A DNA stretch of 64,000 nucleotides from Candidatus Nanoarchaeia archaeon (GCA_028711165.1 JAQTST010000001.1:478558-542557); one strand, 5' to 3'. Shown: positions 52,227 through 59,674, numbered from the stretch's first letter. Notes: generated by a model from the letters alone, not told the origin. Numbers and translations are program-made.

Positions 52227-52457
52227 ATGAAATTAGGTAATTTAAATTCAAAAAAAGTTTTAAGGGCTTTTATTAAGATGGGTATGGAAAAAAAGGCTCA
52301 AACTGGAACACATGTAGTTATTACTGGAATTTTAAATGGACAGAAAAAAACATTTGTTATTCCCATACATAAAAAAGAAATTCCTAATGGTACAATGACA
52401 GATATTTTAAATAATCAAGCGGGGATATCAAGAGAAGAATTTTTTAAATATTATTAG
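52227..52457 (+). CDS. HicA-like mRNA interferase toxin
   Basis: The 76-aa protein has the HicA/YcfA fold signatures: LNSKKVLRAFIKMGMEK, the catalytic-His strand TGTHVVITG (normally GSHxxF), and IPIHKKEIPNGTMTDILNNQAGISREEF, the family C-terminus. HicA cleaves mRNA unless bound by HicB. A HicB-like gene lies directly downstream but on the opposite strand, with the stop codons overlapping by 4 nt. Confidence 0.85.
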   Translation: MKLGNLNSKKVLRAFIKMGMEKKAQTGTHVVITGILNGQKKTFVIPIHKKEIPNGTMTDILNNQAGISREEFFKYY

Positions 52458-52726
52458 AGAAAGATTCTTGTTGTTAAAAGAGGTTTTTCTTTCATTAAAA
52501 AACTCTTTTTGGATGAGTCTACTTTTAAAAGTAATCTAATACCTAAAGTTAAATTATCTATAGCTTCTTCGGGGGTATCTCCAAAATCACTCATGTTTAA
52601 TTCTTCACATCTTGCAATATAAACTGTTTTATTTTTCATTTTCTCATTTAAGATAGATACATTACAACTCATTTCTTTGTTTCCCATCTCTATGTTCTTA
52701 GAACTATTTTCCCAGATTTCTCCCAT
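52454..52726 (-). CDS. HicB-like antitoxin
   Basis: A 90-aa protein with the partial RNase H-like fold of HicB: VYIARCEELNMSDFGDTPEEAIDNLTLGIRLLL. No C-terminal DNA-binding domain follows. Its TATA box (tttataaattat) lies just upstream, suggesting a leaderless transcript of its own. It faces the HicA gene tail to tail, whereas hicA and hicB are normally co-directional. Confidence 0.7.
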   Translation of the reverse strand: MGEIWENSSKNIEMGNKEMSCNVSILNEKMKNKTVYIARCEELNMSDFGDTPEEAIDNLTLGIRLLLKVDSSKKSFLMKEKPLLTTRIFL

Positions 52727-52774
52727 TTTATTAATTAAAGAGATATAATTTATAAATCTTATGAAGAAAGGATA

Positions 52775-53377
52775 TTACCTAAAATCTTGAGTATTCCAAC
52801 AAGCAGAAGTAGTACAATAAGTTCCAATACCAATTACATCATAATTTGAATTGAGAATATTTTCTCTATGTCCAGGACTATTCATCCAACCATCCATAGC
52901 ACAATTAGTAATTTCTTCTTCACTATGAGTATAACCACAACCAATTACATCACCGATAGGGGTTTGCCCTATATTCTCTGCAATTCCTATCCAGTTTCCA
53001 TTGGTAATTCTAATCCCATTATTTTCTGCTCTTTCTGTGGGACCATCTCCATCAGGATTGTTATGATCAAAAAAATCTCTTTTATACATATCTTCGCTAT
53101 GTTCTCTTGCAATTAAAGCTAATTGATTATCCCAAACTAGAGCATTTAATCCATGATTAATCCTTTCTTGATTAACTGATTCAAATATTTTTTGTTCTAT
53201 TAAAACGGAATCTGGAGATTGTAGTCCAAGAGTCTTACCAATAGTATACGCCGTTGAGTCTTCTTTAATATATCCACTATTGTTTAGAGAGGAATATGCA
53301 AGAAATAGTAGTAATAAAATTCCGACAATAATAAAATACCACTTATTAAAAATTATAAAAAATCCTTTCTTATTCAT
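52775..53377 (-). CDS. Membrane-anchored CAP (SCP/PR1) domain protein
   Basis: One N-terminal membrane helix (WYFIIVGILLLLFLAYSSL) leads a CAP domain: VNQERINHGLNALVWDNQLALIAREHSEDMYKRDFFDH, WIGIAENIG, AMDGWMNSPGHRENILNSNYDVIGIG (read in parts). The domain retains the His/Glu cluster of the CAP cavity. CAP proteins are secreted and implicated in lipid binding or surface interaction; the role in archaea is unknown. It is 3 nt upstream of the cyclophilin stop on the same strand order. Confidence 0.88.
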   Translation of the reverse strand: MNKKGFFIIFNKWYFIIVGILLLLFLAYSSLNNSGYIKEDSTAYTIGKTLGLQSPDSVLIEQKIFESVNQERINHGLNALVWDNQLALIAREHSEDMYKRDFFDHNNPDGDGPTERAENNGIRITNGNWIGIAENIGQTPIGDVIGCGYTHSEEEITNCAMDGWMNSPGHRENILNSNYDVIGIGTYCTTSACWNTQDFR

Positions 53378-53380
53378 ATT

Positions 53381-53929
53381 TTATCCTATTACGCTCGCCC
53401 GCTCAATCACCACATCACTCACAGGTTTATCCTGTGCGTTGGTTTTCACCTTTGCAATTTCGTCGACGACGTCCATGCCCTCAATTACTTTTCCGAAAAC
53501 AGGATGTTTTCCGTCGAGAAAATTATTATTCACGAGGTTTATGAAAAATTGCGAGCCTCCTGTGTTAGGGCCTGCGTTCGCCATTGCAATTGTGCCCCTG
53601 GCATTTTTTTGGTTTCCCTTGAACTCATCTTTTATTTCATATCCCGGCCCGCCCATTCCTGTTCCTGTCGGGTCTCCTCCCTGAATCATAAATCCGTCGA
53701 TAATTCTGTGAAAAATTGTGCCGTCGTAAAATCCTTGCTCAACTAATTTTTTGAAATTTCCTGCTGTTATCGGCATATCGCTGTAAAGTTCTATAACTAT
53801 GTCTCCGTGATTTGTTTCAAGTTTTACTTTTGTATTTTGATTTATTGAATTTCCTGTCATGTTAAATATTACGGCTCCTGAAATTAAAACTAAAATTGCT
53901 ATTATAAATATTATGGTGGGTTTTTTCAT
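53381..53929 (-). CDS. Membrane-anchored cyclophilin-type peptidyl-prolyl isomerase
   Basis: A signal-anchor (PTIIFIIAILVLISGAVIF) precedes a cyclophilin domain: TIFHRIIDGFMIQGGDPTGTGMGG, GTIAMANAGPNTGGSQFFINL and HPVFGKVIEGMDVVDEI are diagnostic (read in parts). The catalytic Arg (FHRII) and the QFFI segment are intact. It would accelerate proline isomerisation in proteins outside the membrane. It is next to the CAP protein gene on the same strand. Confidence 0.95.
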   Translation of the reverse strand: MKKPTIIFIIAILVLISGAVIFNMTGNSINQNTKVKLETNHGDIVIELYSDMPITAGNFKKLVEQGFYDGTIFHRIIDGFMIQGGDPTGTGMGGPGYEIKDEFKGNQKNARGTIAMANAGPNTGGSQFFINLVNNNFLDGKHPVFGKVIEGMDVVDEIAKVKTNAQDKPVSDVVIERASVIG

Positions 53930-53964
53930 AGGGAAATAAAAAATTAGTTATTTAAAAATATACT

Positions 53965-54187
53965 GCTCGCTAACGCTCGCAAATTTATTGTTCCGAAATC
54001 GGCTCTGCCAGATTTCTCCACGGAAGAAATAGTTAAGGGTGTAAATTTAGAAGTTAATTAATATTGATTTTACCGACGATAATTTATTGTATTAGTGAAA
54101 AACCTTAACAGAGTTTGGTTTTGAGCCAGAAATCCGAGTGAAATGAAATGAACGAGTGGAATTTTAGCGAGCGTGTTAGCGCGAGCG
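53965..54187. repeat. Non-coding segment bounded by GC-rich imperfect inverted repeats
   Basis: Left end gctcgctaacgctcgc (53965–53980) and right end gcgagcgtgttagcgcgagcg (54167–54187) are inverted copies with two small gaps. They stand out as GC-rich in an AT-rich region. The roughly 220 bp between hold no gene. Left end touches the cyclophilin promoter; right end abuts the stop codon of the next gene. It looks like a small non-autonomous element, but a single copy was seen. Confidence 0.35.
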
Positions 54188-54433
54188 TTATATCTTTTTA
54201 GATATTAAATCATAAAATTTCACGATATCTCCTTTTTTCCATAACTCTTGAAGTAGTTTGTCTTTATCGACGATATCCTTTCCTTTTTTTGTTAATTCCC
54301 ATTTATGATTATAAAATCCTCCTTCTTTCTTTTCACTAAAAAGTTTTACGATGCCAGCAGTTTCAAGTTTGTAAAGAAGTGCCCTTGATTCACTATTCTC
54401 ATCTTTAAACCAAGTAATATAATCCCCACCCAT
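54188..54433 (-). CDS. Small winged-helix-like protein
   Basis: The 81-aa product reads as a truncated winged helix: SRALLYKLETAGIVKLFSEKKEGGFYNHKWELTKKGKDIVD is the helix plus beta wing, and no clear first helix precedes it. It could be a DNA-binding regulator. Its stop lies at the boundary of the inverted-repeat segment, so the C-terminus may have been shaped by an insertion. Confidence 0.5.
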   Translation of the reverse strand: MGGDYITWFKDENSESRALLYKLETAGIVKLFSEKKEGGFYNHKWELTKKGKDIVDKDKLLQELWKKGDIVKFYDLISKKI

Positions 54434-54517
54434 TAGAAATTAATAATCTATAATTTATAAGAATTATTGTTCTTTTTTTCTGTAAACATTTTTATATTCT
54501 TTTTAATTATTTATTTT

Positions 54518-54688
54518 ATGAAAAAAGGACTTGTTCAATTTATTATAGGAATTATAATTGCGTTAGCGGGAGCAGGCATAATGTTTCAGGGGAATTTTTT
54601 CGGAGAAAATAATACGGGTATTGCAATAGTTATAGGAATTGTTGGAATCGGATTGATTGCTACTTCAAAATACAGATTGCTGAAATAA
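54518..54688 (+). CDS. Small two-helix membrane protein
   Basis: A 56-aa protein from MKKGLVQFIIGI (the ORF track starts 17 codons earlier in a T-rich stretch that contains the promoter). Two hydrophobic helices (FIIGIIIALAGAGIMF and IAIVIGIVGIGLIAT) with a short polar loop. No family assigned. Convergent with the next gene. Confidence 0.5.
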   Translation: MKKGLVQFIIGIIIALAGAGIMFQGNFFGENNTGIAIVIGIVGIGLIATSKYRLLK

Positions 54689-54844
54689 TTATTTCTTCCC
54701 CATAATTTCTCTCTGATTCAACAGCATAAACACAACAGCACCGACGATAAACCACGGATTAACCAAAAATGTCAGCGCGATAAAACCGAGTGCGATTAGT
54801 GAGAAAATAACTATCTTCAAATTAAATTTTTTTGGAAGTTTCAT
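54689..54844 (-). CDS. Small two-helix membrane protein, second gene of a pair
   Basis: A 51-aa product from MKLPKKFNLKIVIFSLIALGF with two membrane helices. The ORF track's longer start (54895) is in the coding region of the upstream small gene; the ATG at 54844 overlaps that gene's TGA (ATGA), which decides the start. Function unknown. Confidence 0.5.
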   Translation of the reverse strand: MKLPKKFNLKIVIFSLIALGFIALTFLVNPWFIVGAVVFMLLNQREIMGKK

Positions 54845-54996
54845 TTTCTTTTTAATGGAATAAAATAAATAAACCATACAATCCAGACAAACCATAATGC
54901 ATCAAGCCAGTTCATAGTGTTAATATAATTAAACCCTTGGAAAGCCATGAAACCAAAAAATCCCAGCCACCAATCTTTTCTAAATTGTTTTTTCAT
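54841..54996 (-). CDS. Small aromatic-rich membrane protein, first gene of a pair
   Basis: A 51-aa frame missed by the ORF track: MKKQFRKDWWLGFFGFMAF..., with two Trp/Phe-rich hydrophobic segments (WLDALWFVWIVWFIYFIP). Basic at both ends, very rich in tryptophan (WWLGFF, LWFVWIVWF). Its TGA overlaps the start of the next small membrane gene. Function unknown. Confidence 0.5.
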   Translation of the reverse strand: MKKQFRKDWWLGFFGFMAFQGFNYINTMNWLDALWFVWIVWFIYFIPLKRK

Positions 54997-55020
54997 ATTA
55001 ATATAATAAAAAAAGATTAT

Positions 55021-55491
55021 TTAATCCTTATCATTAACAATATCTTTTATTCTATCTTCGACATCTCCTTTTTTTGTCAGCTCTTCGGGAATTCTGTATT
55101 CCATCCATTTTACTTTCTTCTTTTCTATTGCGTCCTTCAGATTTTTTTCATGCTGATTTAGTTTGGAATTTCCGCTTTTCACCTCGACAAAAACAACTTC
55201 GTCAATTTTCTTTTCGTCCATTCCCCTGAACACAATGAAATCAATCGGCTTTCCGATAAACCTGCATTCCGTCGGCAAATATTCAAAATCAGGAAGATAA
55301 GGAGCGAGCTGTTCTGAAAATTGCCCGCCCAAAACTGCGCGTGATTTCATGATTGCATCTTTTCTGTAATCGGGAATTTGCTCTTCCCAGTATTTATCCT
55401 GTTTTGATGCTCCGGATTTATGTCCGAGCCAATAAGCAACAGCGACGACGATTAATACTGCAACGATTCCGATTATTATTTCAGTTAGCAT
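55021..55491 (-). CDS. Membrane-anchored Holliday junction resolvase-related nuclease (Endonuc_Holl type)
   Basis: After one N-terminal membrane helix (IIIGIVAVLIVVAVAYWLG), the 156-aa protein has a PD-(D/E)xK-like core: RFIGKPIDFIVFRGMDE, then VVFVEVKSGNSKLNQHEKNLKDAIEKKKVKW (read in parts), giving D...ExK. This layout matches the PF10107-type endonuclease family related to archaeal Hjc. The membrane anchor is typical of that family. Biological role unclear. Confidence 0.8.
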   Translation of the reverse strand: MLTEIIIGIVAVLIVVAVAYWLGHKSGASKQDKYWEEQIPDYRKDAIMKSRAVLGGQFSEQLAPYLPDFEYLPTECRFIGKPIDFIVFRGMDEKKIDEVVFVEVKSGNSKLNQHEKNLKDAIEKKKVKWMEYRIPEELTKKGDVEDRIKDIVNDKD

Positions 55492-55565
55492 AGAACGAAG
55501 ATAAATTTATCATTTTTATACTTATGTTTCGACAAATTTATAAACGAGTATGATTTAGCAGTGTT

Positions 55566-55919
55566 ATGAAAATAAAAATTAAACCAGGTTATTGGATTGG
55601 GATTTTATCGATGATTGGTGCGATGATTGGAATTATTTTAGGAATTATTTTTCATGATGTATTTAATTCTACTGCAATATGGATATGGATAGGAATAATA
55701 GTTGGATTTACTATGGGTTTTATTGTTTCATCTATATTATCAAAAAATCCTGCATACTGGGTTGGAATTCTAGCACTTGCCGGTTCATTAGGCGGATTTG
55801 GATTAAGTCTTGTCTTTAGAAATATCGACGGAACAACCGCATCATCTACAGGAACAATGATAGGAATTACCGTCGGAACTGTTATCTTTATTGCGTTATC
55901 CAGCAAGAAGAAAAAATAA
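55566..55919 (+). CDS. Four-helix small membrane protein with an internal repeat
   Basis: The 117-aa protein contains two related halves: GYWIGILSMIGAMIGIILGIIF and AYWVGILALAGSLGGFGLSLVF, each followed by a second glycine-rich helix (IWIWIGIIVGFTMGFIV; GTMIGITVGTVIFIAL). This is a tandem duplication of a two-helix unit. Gly-zipper-like spacing suggests oligomer or pore formation. Function not recognised. Confidence 0.55.
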   Translation: MKIKIKPGYWIGILSMIGAMIGIILGIIFHDVFNSTAIWIWIGIIVGFTMGFIVSSILSKNPAYWVGILALAGSLGGFGLSLVFRNIDGTTASSTGTMIGITVGTVIFIALSSKKKK

Positions 55920-55953
55920 AATTAATATAATTTTAGGCTTTGATATTTACTGA

Positions 55954-56259
55954 TTATCCGAGATAAGAATTTTCTTTTTTAATTTCGACTTTCTCTTTTT
56001 CCTTCGGCATTTCATTATCTTTCAAATCTGTTTTAATTTTTTTCAGATTCTCTTCAATCATTTCAGGCATTCCCTCGAGAACACTCATCGGAAGAATTAT
56101 TCTTGCTATCGCGGATTTTCTGACAGCGTCGATAAAAACAAGTTCTGTAAAGGATTCTTTTTTTGCTTTCCCTTTCTTGGTTTTCTTTGCTTTTGTAACC
56201 GTCGACATTGCAACATCGTGCGCAAATATGGGAATTGTATTTCCGAGATTAATCTCCAT
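55954..56259 (-). CDS. Small soluble protein, DUF3467-like
   Basis: A 101-aa protein with IPIFAHDVAMSTVTKAKKTKKGKAKKESFTELVFIDAVRKSAIARIILPMSVLEGMPEMIEENLKKI (read in parts). The FxxxV ... LxFxDxxxxxxxxRIxLPxxxxxxxxxxLxxNL pattern resembles DUF3467. A basic loop interrupts the strands, which is longer than usual. Tentative assignment; function unknown. Confidence 0.4.
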   Translation of the reverse strand: MEINLGNTIPIFAHDVAMSTVTKAKKTKKGKAKKESFTELVFIDAVRKSAIARIILPMSVLEGMPEMIEENLKKIKTDLKDNEMPKEKEKVEIKKENSYLG

Positions 56260-56303
56260 GCAGGAATAATTGGTTGCTAATTTTTAATGTTTTCTACACA
56301 GAA

Positions 56304-56570
56304 TTATTTTTTTTGCTTCACAAGTTTTCTCATTACGAAATAAAGCAGCAATAAACTTCCCAGGACAAGGAATAGAATAACTTTCGTGTAATCCATTATT
56401 AATGTGAAATAGATAGTAAGTGAAAAAGAAACTAAAATTATTATATCAAGGAAAATAAAAAAAATTCTTTTTGCAGCCCTTGATTTGAATTCATCTTCTT
56501 TCTTCATCACGAGAAGACGACTATGATTATTCCCTTTCACCACCCTCTTTGCCATAAATAAAATATGCAA
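56304..56570 (-). CDS. Small two-helix membrane protein
   Basis: An 88-aa protein (possibly 83 aa from MAKRVVKGNN at 56555) with a basic N-terminus and two membrane helices (IFFIFLDIIILVSFSLTIYF; VILFLVLGSLLLLYFVM). No family recognised. Single gene between the RRM protein and the DUF3467-like gene. Confidence 0.5.
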   Translation of the reverse strand: MHILFMAKRVVKGNNHSRLLVMKKEDEFKSRAAKRIFFIFLDIIILVSFSLTIYFTLIMDYTKVILFLVLGSLLLLYFVMRKLVKQKK

Positions 56571-56642
56571 AAGGAGTATAAAAAGTTAACTCCTGTTCAA
56601 AATTAAAATAAATTTAAAAAATAAAAATTTTCAAAAGAAAAT

Positions 56643-56993
56643 TTAGAATCTTCTTCTGCTGTTGAAACTTCCGCCGCCTCTGGAACTACCGCCACCGAAA
56701 CTTCTTCCACCACCTCTGTCACCGAAGCTTCTTCTTGGTCTTTCGGGTCTTTCTTCCATTGGTCTTGCTTCAGAAACCTTAAGCTCTCGTCCTTGCATGT
56801 CTTTTCCGTTCAATTCTGAAACTGCTTTATTTGCAACTTCATCATCGGAAATTGTTACAAAACCGAAACCTTTTGATCTTCCTGAAAACTTGTCCTTGAT
56901 TAGAGTAACTTCTTCTGGATTATATTCAGCAAAAAGTGCTTTTAACTCTTCCTCGCCGACAGCAAAAGGCAAATTTCCTACGTGTAACTTCAT
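56643..56993 (-). CDS. RRM RNA-binding protein with Gly/Arg-rich tail
   Basis: A single RNA recognition motif (residues 1–80): RNP2 is LHVGNLPF and RNP1 is KGFGFVTI. The tail (about 82–116) is Arg/Gly/Ser-rich (RSFGDRGGGRSFGGGSSRGGG), as in bacterial cold-responsive Rbp proteins and eukaryotic GAR/RGG proteins. RRM proteins are rare in archaea, so this is probably horizontally acquired or lineage-specific. It should bind single-stranded RNA; a chaperone role is likely. Confidence 0.93.
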   Translation of the reverse strand: MKLHVGNLPFAVGEEELKALFAEYNPEEVTLIKDKFSGRSKGFGFVTISDDEVANKAVSELNGKDMQGRELKVSEARPMEERPERPRRSFGDRGGGRSFGGGSSRGGGSFNSRRRF

Positions 56994-57130
56994 CTTACTT
57001 ATTCCTCCTTACAATTATATTGAAAGAAATCGTGCTCCGAAATATTTAACTGACATAAATATTCCTAATAAAATATGTTTTTAAAGGTTTGTATAATTGG
57101 AAATGTATGTATGATAGAATTATATTTCAT

Positions 57131-57535
57131 ATGAATAGGAACAAAGAAAAGAAAAAGGGAAATCTTGAATTGATATCACAGAATCTTTTATACTCGGGGA
57201 GAAAAATAATGAAAATTTCGCTGGAGCAATATGAAGATTTTAGCAAAGGCTACGACACCCTTTCCGGAGCAAGATTCCATAAGGCAATTGCTGAAGAGAT
57301 TAGTGAATTAAAAAAGGACCCTTCAATTATTGAAGTTAAGATTATAAAATCTGAAAAATTTGGGAAGCTTAATTCCCCCAATCTTCTTACCCCGAGATGC
57401 AAAGAGTGTAAGAGGCATTTGAAAAGGGTGGGGGAAGAAATTACGAGAGAGAAAAATGAAAAAGAATACAAAAATTTATTTTATTTCTGTGACTGCGGAT
57501 ATCTGGGGAAAATAAAAATGGGATTTGACTTATAA
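57131..57535 (+). CDS. Soluble zinc-binding protein of unknown function
   Basis: A 134-aa product (from MNRNKEKKKGN; the ORF track starts 14 codons earlier, upstream of the likely transcript start, since a TATA-like ttttaaagg lies near 57078). Helices such as LEQYEDFSKGYDTLSGARFHKAIAEEI are followed by RCKECKRHL and FYFCDCGYLG, two cysteine pairs that can form a zinc ribbon. No family recognised. Convergent with the next gene (6-nt overlap). Confidence 0.5.
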   Translation: MNRNKEKKKGNLELISQNLLYSGRKIMKISLEQYEDFSKGYDTLSGARFHKAIAEEISELKKDPSIIEVKIIKSEKFGKLNSPNLLTPRCKECKRHLKRVGEEITREKNEKEYKNLFYFCDCGYLGKIKMGFDL

Positions 57536-57805
57536 TCCGAAATTCTCGACGAAGTTTTCTATTATCTTGTATTCCTGAAGAAAATCGTTTCCTTTTTTTG
57601 TCAGTGTAAAAGTCTTCTTTTCGTTATCGCTTATTTCGAGTTTGATAAATTCTTTCGCGATTAATTCATTGATGTATTCCTTGAACATTTGCGGGGACAG
57701 GTTTGAAGCGTAAAGCAGTCTCGTCGGTTTTATCTCGCGGTTCTGCTTAATAGTATTAAGAATATCTCTTATAACTTCAAGCCTTTCACGTTTTTTAGAT
57801 GTCAT
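57530..57805 (-). CDS. ArnR1/HTH_45-like winged-helix protein
   Basis: A 91-aa winged helix: RERLEVIRDILNTIKQNREIKPTRLLYASNLSPQMFKEYINELIAKEFIKLE then TFTLTKKGNDFLQEYKII (read in parts). This is the archaeal HTH_45 (COG3432) pattern of small one-domain regulators. It lies 1 nt after the membrane protein gene on the same strand, suggesting regulation linked to that protein. Confidence 0.8.
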   Translation of the reverse strand: MTSKKRERLEVIRDILNTIKQNREIKPTRLLYASNLSPQMFKEYINELIAKEFIKLEISDNEKKTFTLTKKGNDFLQEYKIIENFVENFGL

Positions 57806-57806
57806 T

Positions 57807-58466
57807 TTATTTTGTCGCTTTTATAACTCCGTAAAGAAATAAAAAGAAAAATATTACGTTGATAATTCCGATGTTTATCAGGATTATAGGGTTCCAGTTG
57901 AAAACTGATGCTGCGAGGAAATTTAACACCCATGCAGAAAGCACGAGCAGCATTCCGATGAAATAAAATTTAAGGAATTTGTATTTTCCTGATTTTTTTA
58001 TGTAATTTACAAAAGAGATTATCGACGTGTAAGCAAAGATTATTATCTGCGAGAAAAACATTAGATTGTAAGTCTGCCATAAACCGTCGATTACTGCGAG
58101 GGTAATTGCCATAAGATGGAAGATTATTATTTTTGAATTGAACAACGAGCTGTGCTCCTCTGTTGATGCGAATTTTTTCCATATCAGACTATAGAAGAGA
58201 AAAAATCCCGCCATTATCAGGAAGTATTCAAACATGATTTTTACTGCGATAGAAAATTGTTCAGAGAAGCCAAATAAATATCTCGCCAGAAAGCCGAAGC
58301 CGAAAAATAAAAATGCATTCCTGAAATATCTTATTCCGTTATGAAAACTTAATCTGAAAAACCTGTCTGTTTTCAGGACAATCACCATACAGATAGAGAA
58401 GATAATTAATGTGTAAAGAGCTTCTAGTATCCATTTATGTTCTGTCACTACAGAGTATAAATCCAT
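57807..58466 (-). CDS. Polytopic membrane protein, unknown family
   Basis: A 219-aa protein with about seven hydrophobic helices and few charged loops (ALYTLIIFSICMVIVL; YFRNAFLFFGFGFLARYLFGF; IMFEYFLIMAGFFLFYSLIW and others). The RNAFLFFGFGFLARY segment resembles a group of 7TM proteins seen in DPANN archaea, often next to small winged-helix genes, as here. Function unknown; a membrane sensor paired with the downstream regulator is a hypothesis. Confidence 0.6.
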   Translation of the reverse strand: MDLYSVVTEHKWILEALYTLIIFSICMVIVLKTDRFFRLSFHNGIRYFRNAFLFFGFGFLARYLFGFSEQFSIAVKIMFEYFLIMAGFFLFYSLIWKKFASTEEHSSLFNSKIIIFHLMAITLAVIDGLWQTYNLMFFSQIIIFAYTSIISFVNYIKKSGKYKFLKFYFIGMLLVLSAWVLNFLAASVFNWNPIILINIGIINVIFFFLFLYGVIKATK

Positions 58467-58552
58467 AAAAATTCCATCGATTTAGCTTATTTAAAGTTTT
58501 ATATACAGCATTTCAAAACATATATCATTCCTATATATTTTTCTTTCTGACT

Positions 58553-58565
58553 GCTTATAAATAGG
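58553..58565 (+). promoter_or_regulatory. Possible promoter of the structured element at 58585
   Basis: gcttataaatagg is a good TATA box on the plus strand. The next plus-strand gene is rnpB, about 640 nt away, and tspO is antisense, so the box would serve the short structured region starting about 30 nt downstream. Confidence 0.35.
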
Positions 58566-58584
58566 TTTTTATTATGATAATTGT

Positions 58585-58668
58585 AAAAAAGGTTTGATAT
58601 TCAAACGAATTTTAACCTCATCAACCCCTCGGATACAGGGGACTTCCCCTGTGTCCAAACCTCTTTTT
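58585..58668. ncRNA. Structured element downstream of tspO: small RNA or bidirectional terminator
   Basis: Outer arms aaaaaaggtttg and caaacctcttttt are complementary; an inner hairpin ggatacagggg/cccctgtgtcc (11 bp with one wobble) lies between. A competing hairpin gtttga-tat-tcaaac uses the left arm, so two exclusive folds exist. A TATA box is placed to transcribe it on the plus strand and it ends in a T-run. On the minus strand it would be a hairpin plus T6 just after the tspO stop. No known RNA family recognised. Confidence 0.35.
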
Positions 58669-59158
58669 AACCAAATGCGATAAAATAGTTTAAGATTCCT
58701 GCAAAATTTACCCACAGCAAATAAGGAATCAAAAGCAATGAAGATTTTTTGTTTATTTCCCAAGTTGTATAAATCATGATAGTTATTGAAAACCAAAAAA
58801 TAATCAGTTCAAAAAAAGCGAGAGTTGGACTTTGCAGTGAGAAGAAAATGAAACTCCATAAAGCATTCAGCAGGAGATTAATCCCGAAGACTATTTTTAA
58901 ATTTAGCTGAAGTTTTTTGTTTTTTATCGACGATAAAGCGAAATATAACGATAATGCAATTAAGAAAAATAAAATATTCCAGACAACAGGAAAAACCCAA
59001 TTCGGCGGAGTTATCGGAAGGCGGATTGATTCATACCATGCACTGTTTACATTTTGATAGGTAAAAATGCTTCCGATGAGAGCAGTGAGATAAACAGCGA
59101 GAAAACTGATTAACAAAAGTTTCCAATTTACCTTTGGAAATTTAAACCCCTTTTTCAT
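58667..59158 (-). CDS. TspO/MBR family membrane protein
   Basis: Five membrane helices in 163 aa. LPITPPNWVFPVVWNILFFLIALSLYF matches the family signature PPxWxFxxVWxxLY, and LLNALWSFIFFSLQSPTLAFFEL plus LLLIPYLLWVNFAGILNYFI give the helix 4–5 pattern (read in parts). TspO proteins bind porphyrins and sterol-like ligands and are linked to stress responses. No nearby haem gene is seen. Confidence 0.93.
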   Translation of the reverse strand: MKKGFKFPKVNWKLLLISFLAVYLTALIGSIFTYQNVNSAWYESIRLPITPPNWVFPVVWNILFFLIALSLYFALSSIKNKKLQLNLKIVFGINLLLNALWSFIFFSLQSPTLAFFELIIFWFSITIMIYTTWEINKKSSLLLIPYLLWVNFAGILNYFIAFG

Positions 59159-59178
59159 TAAATATTATATTCAAGAAG

Positions 59179-59188
59179 ATTTAAAAAC
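59179..59188 (+). promoter_or_regulatory. Probable rnpB promoter
   Basis: atttaaaaac is TATA-like and centred about 24 nt before the first base of the rnpB P1 stem. It is also the shared intergenic region with the divergent tspO gene. Confidence 0.4.
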
Positions 59189-59206
59189 TATTTCTTCCCA
59201 GATATT

Positions 59207-59577
59207 TTGTAAGTTGGGCAGTTAACTTTCGGGACTTTGACATTAAATTGTCGAGAAATAAAAATGATTTCTAAGTTCTGAGGAAGGTCCGCCCGCCATA
59301 TTAAAGTCATCCGTGAAAATGGATTGCAGTGATGCAAAGCTCTATTTTGGTTTCGAAAGAAAACGAAATAGCGGTGATTGAAAAATCATCGACTGGTACA
59401 GAAACGGCACAGCTTTCGTCGAGTAATGAAACATGCGTGGAACTTCGAAACGAAAGATTTGATGAAACGAGCATCTTGACTGGCGCAAGGCTAAAACGCC
59501 GCATAGTTGAATGTTAACAAGTTCGGTTCGTATTAATTTACGACGAACTACAGAAGGTGGCCTATCCCAACTTACAA
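59207..59577 (+). ncRNA. rnpB: RNase P RNA
   Basis: Ends are defined by a perfect 12-bp P1 helix, ttgtaagttggg/cccaacttacaa. Inside are the conserved region gaggaaggtccgcc near the 5' end, acagaaacggcac in the middle and cgaactacagaaggtggcc close to the 3' end, which are hallmarks of archaeal type A RNase P RNA. Length is about 371 nt. A protein subunit (Rnp2) is encoded at 36.0 kb. The two ORFs in the track here are spurious. Confidence 0.88.
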
Positions 59578-59658
59578 TTTCTATAGGAATGATATATAAG
59601 ATTTATAAATAAAGATTAAACTTACGGAATTATGAAAAATATATTTTATATAACTGAA

Positions 59659-59666
59659 AGGAGGTG
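59659..59666 (+). promoter_or_regulatory. Strong Shine-Dalgarno site deciding the 59675 start
   Basis: aggaggtg is fully complementary to the 16S 3' end (cacctcct) and lies 8 nt before ATG 59675. It argues against the GTG at 59666 used by the ORF track. Confidence 0.7.
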
Positions 59667-59674
59667 TGAATAAA

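Noticed and set aside
59307-59517. Two opposing ORFs at 59.3–59.5 kb
   Set aside because: They fall inside the RNase P RNA, which has clear P1 pairing and conserved regions.
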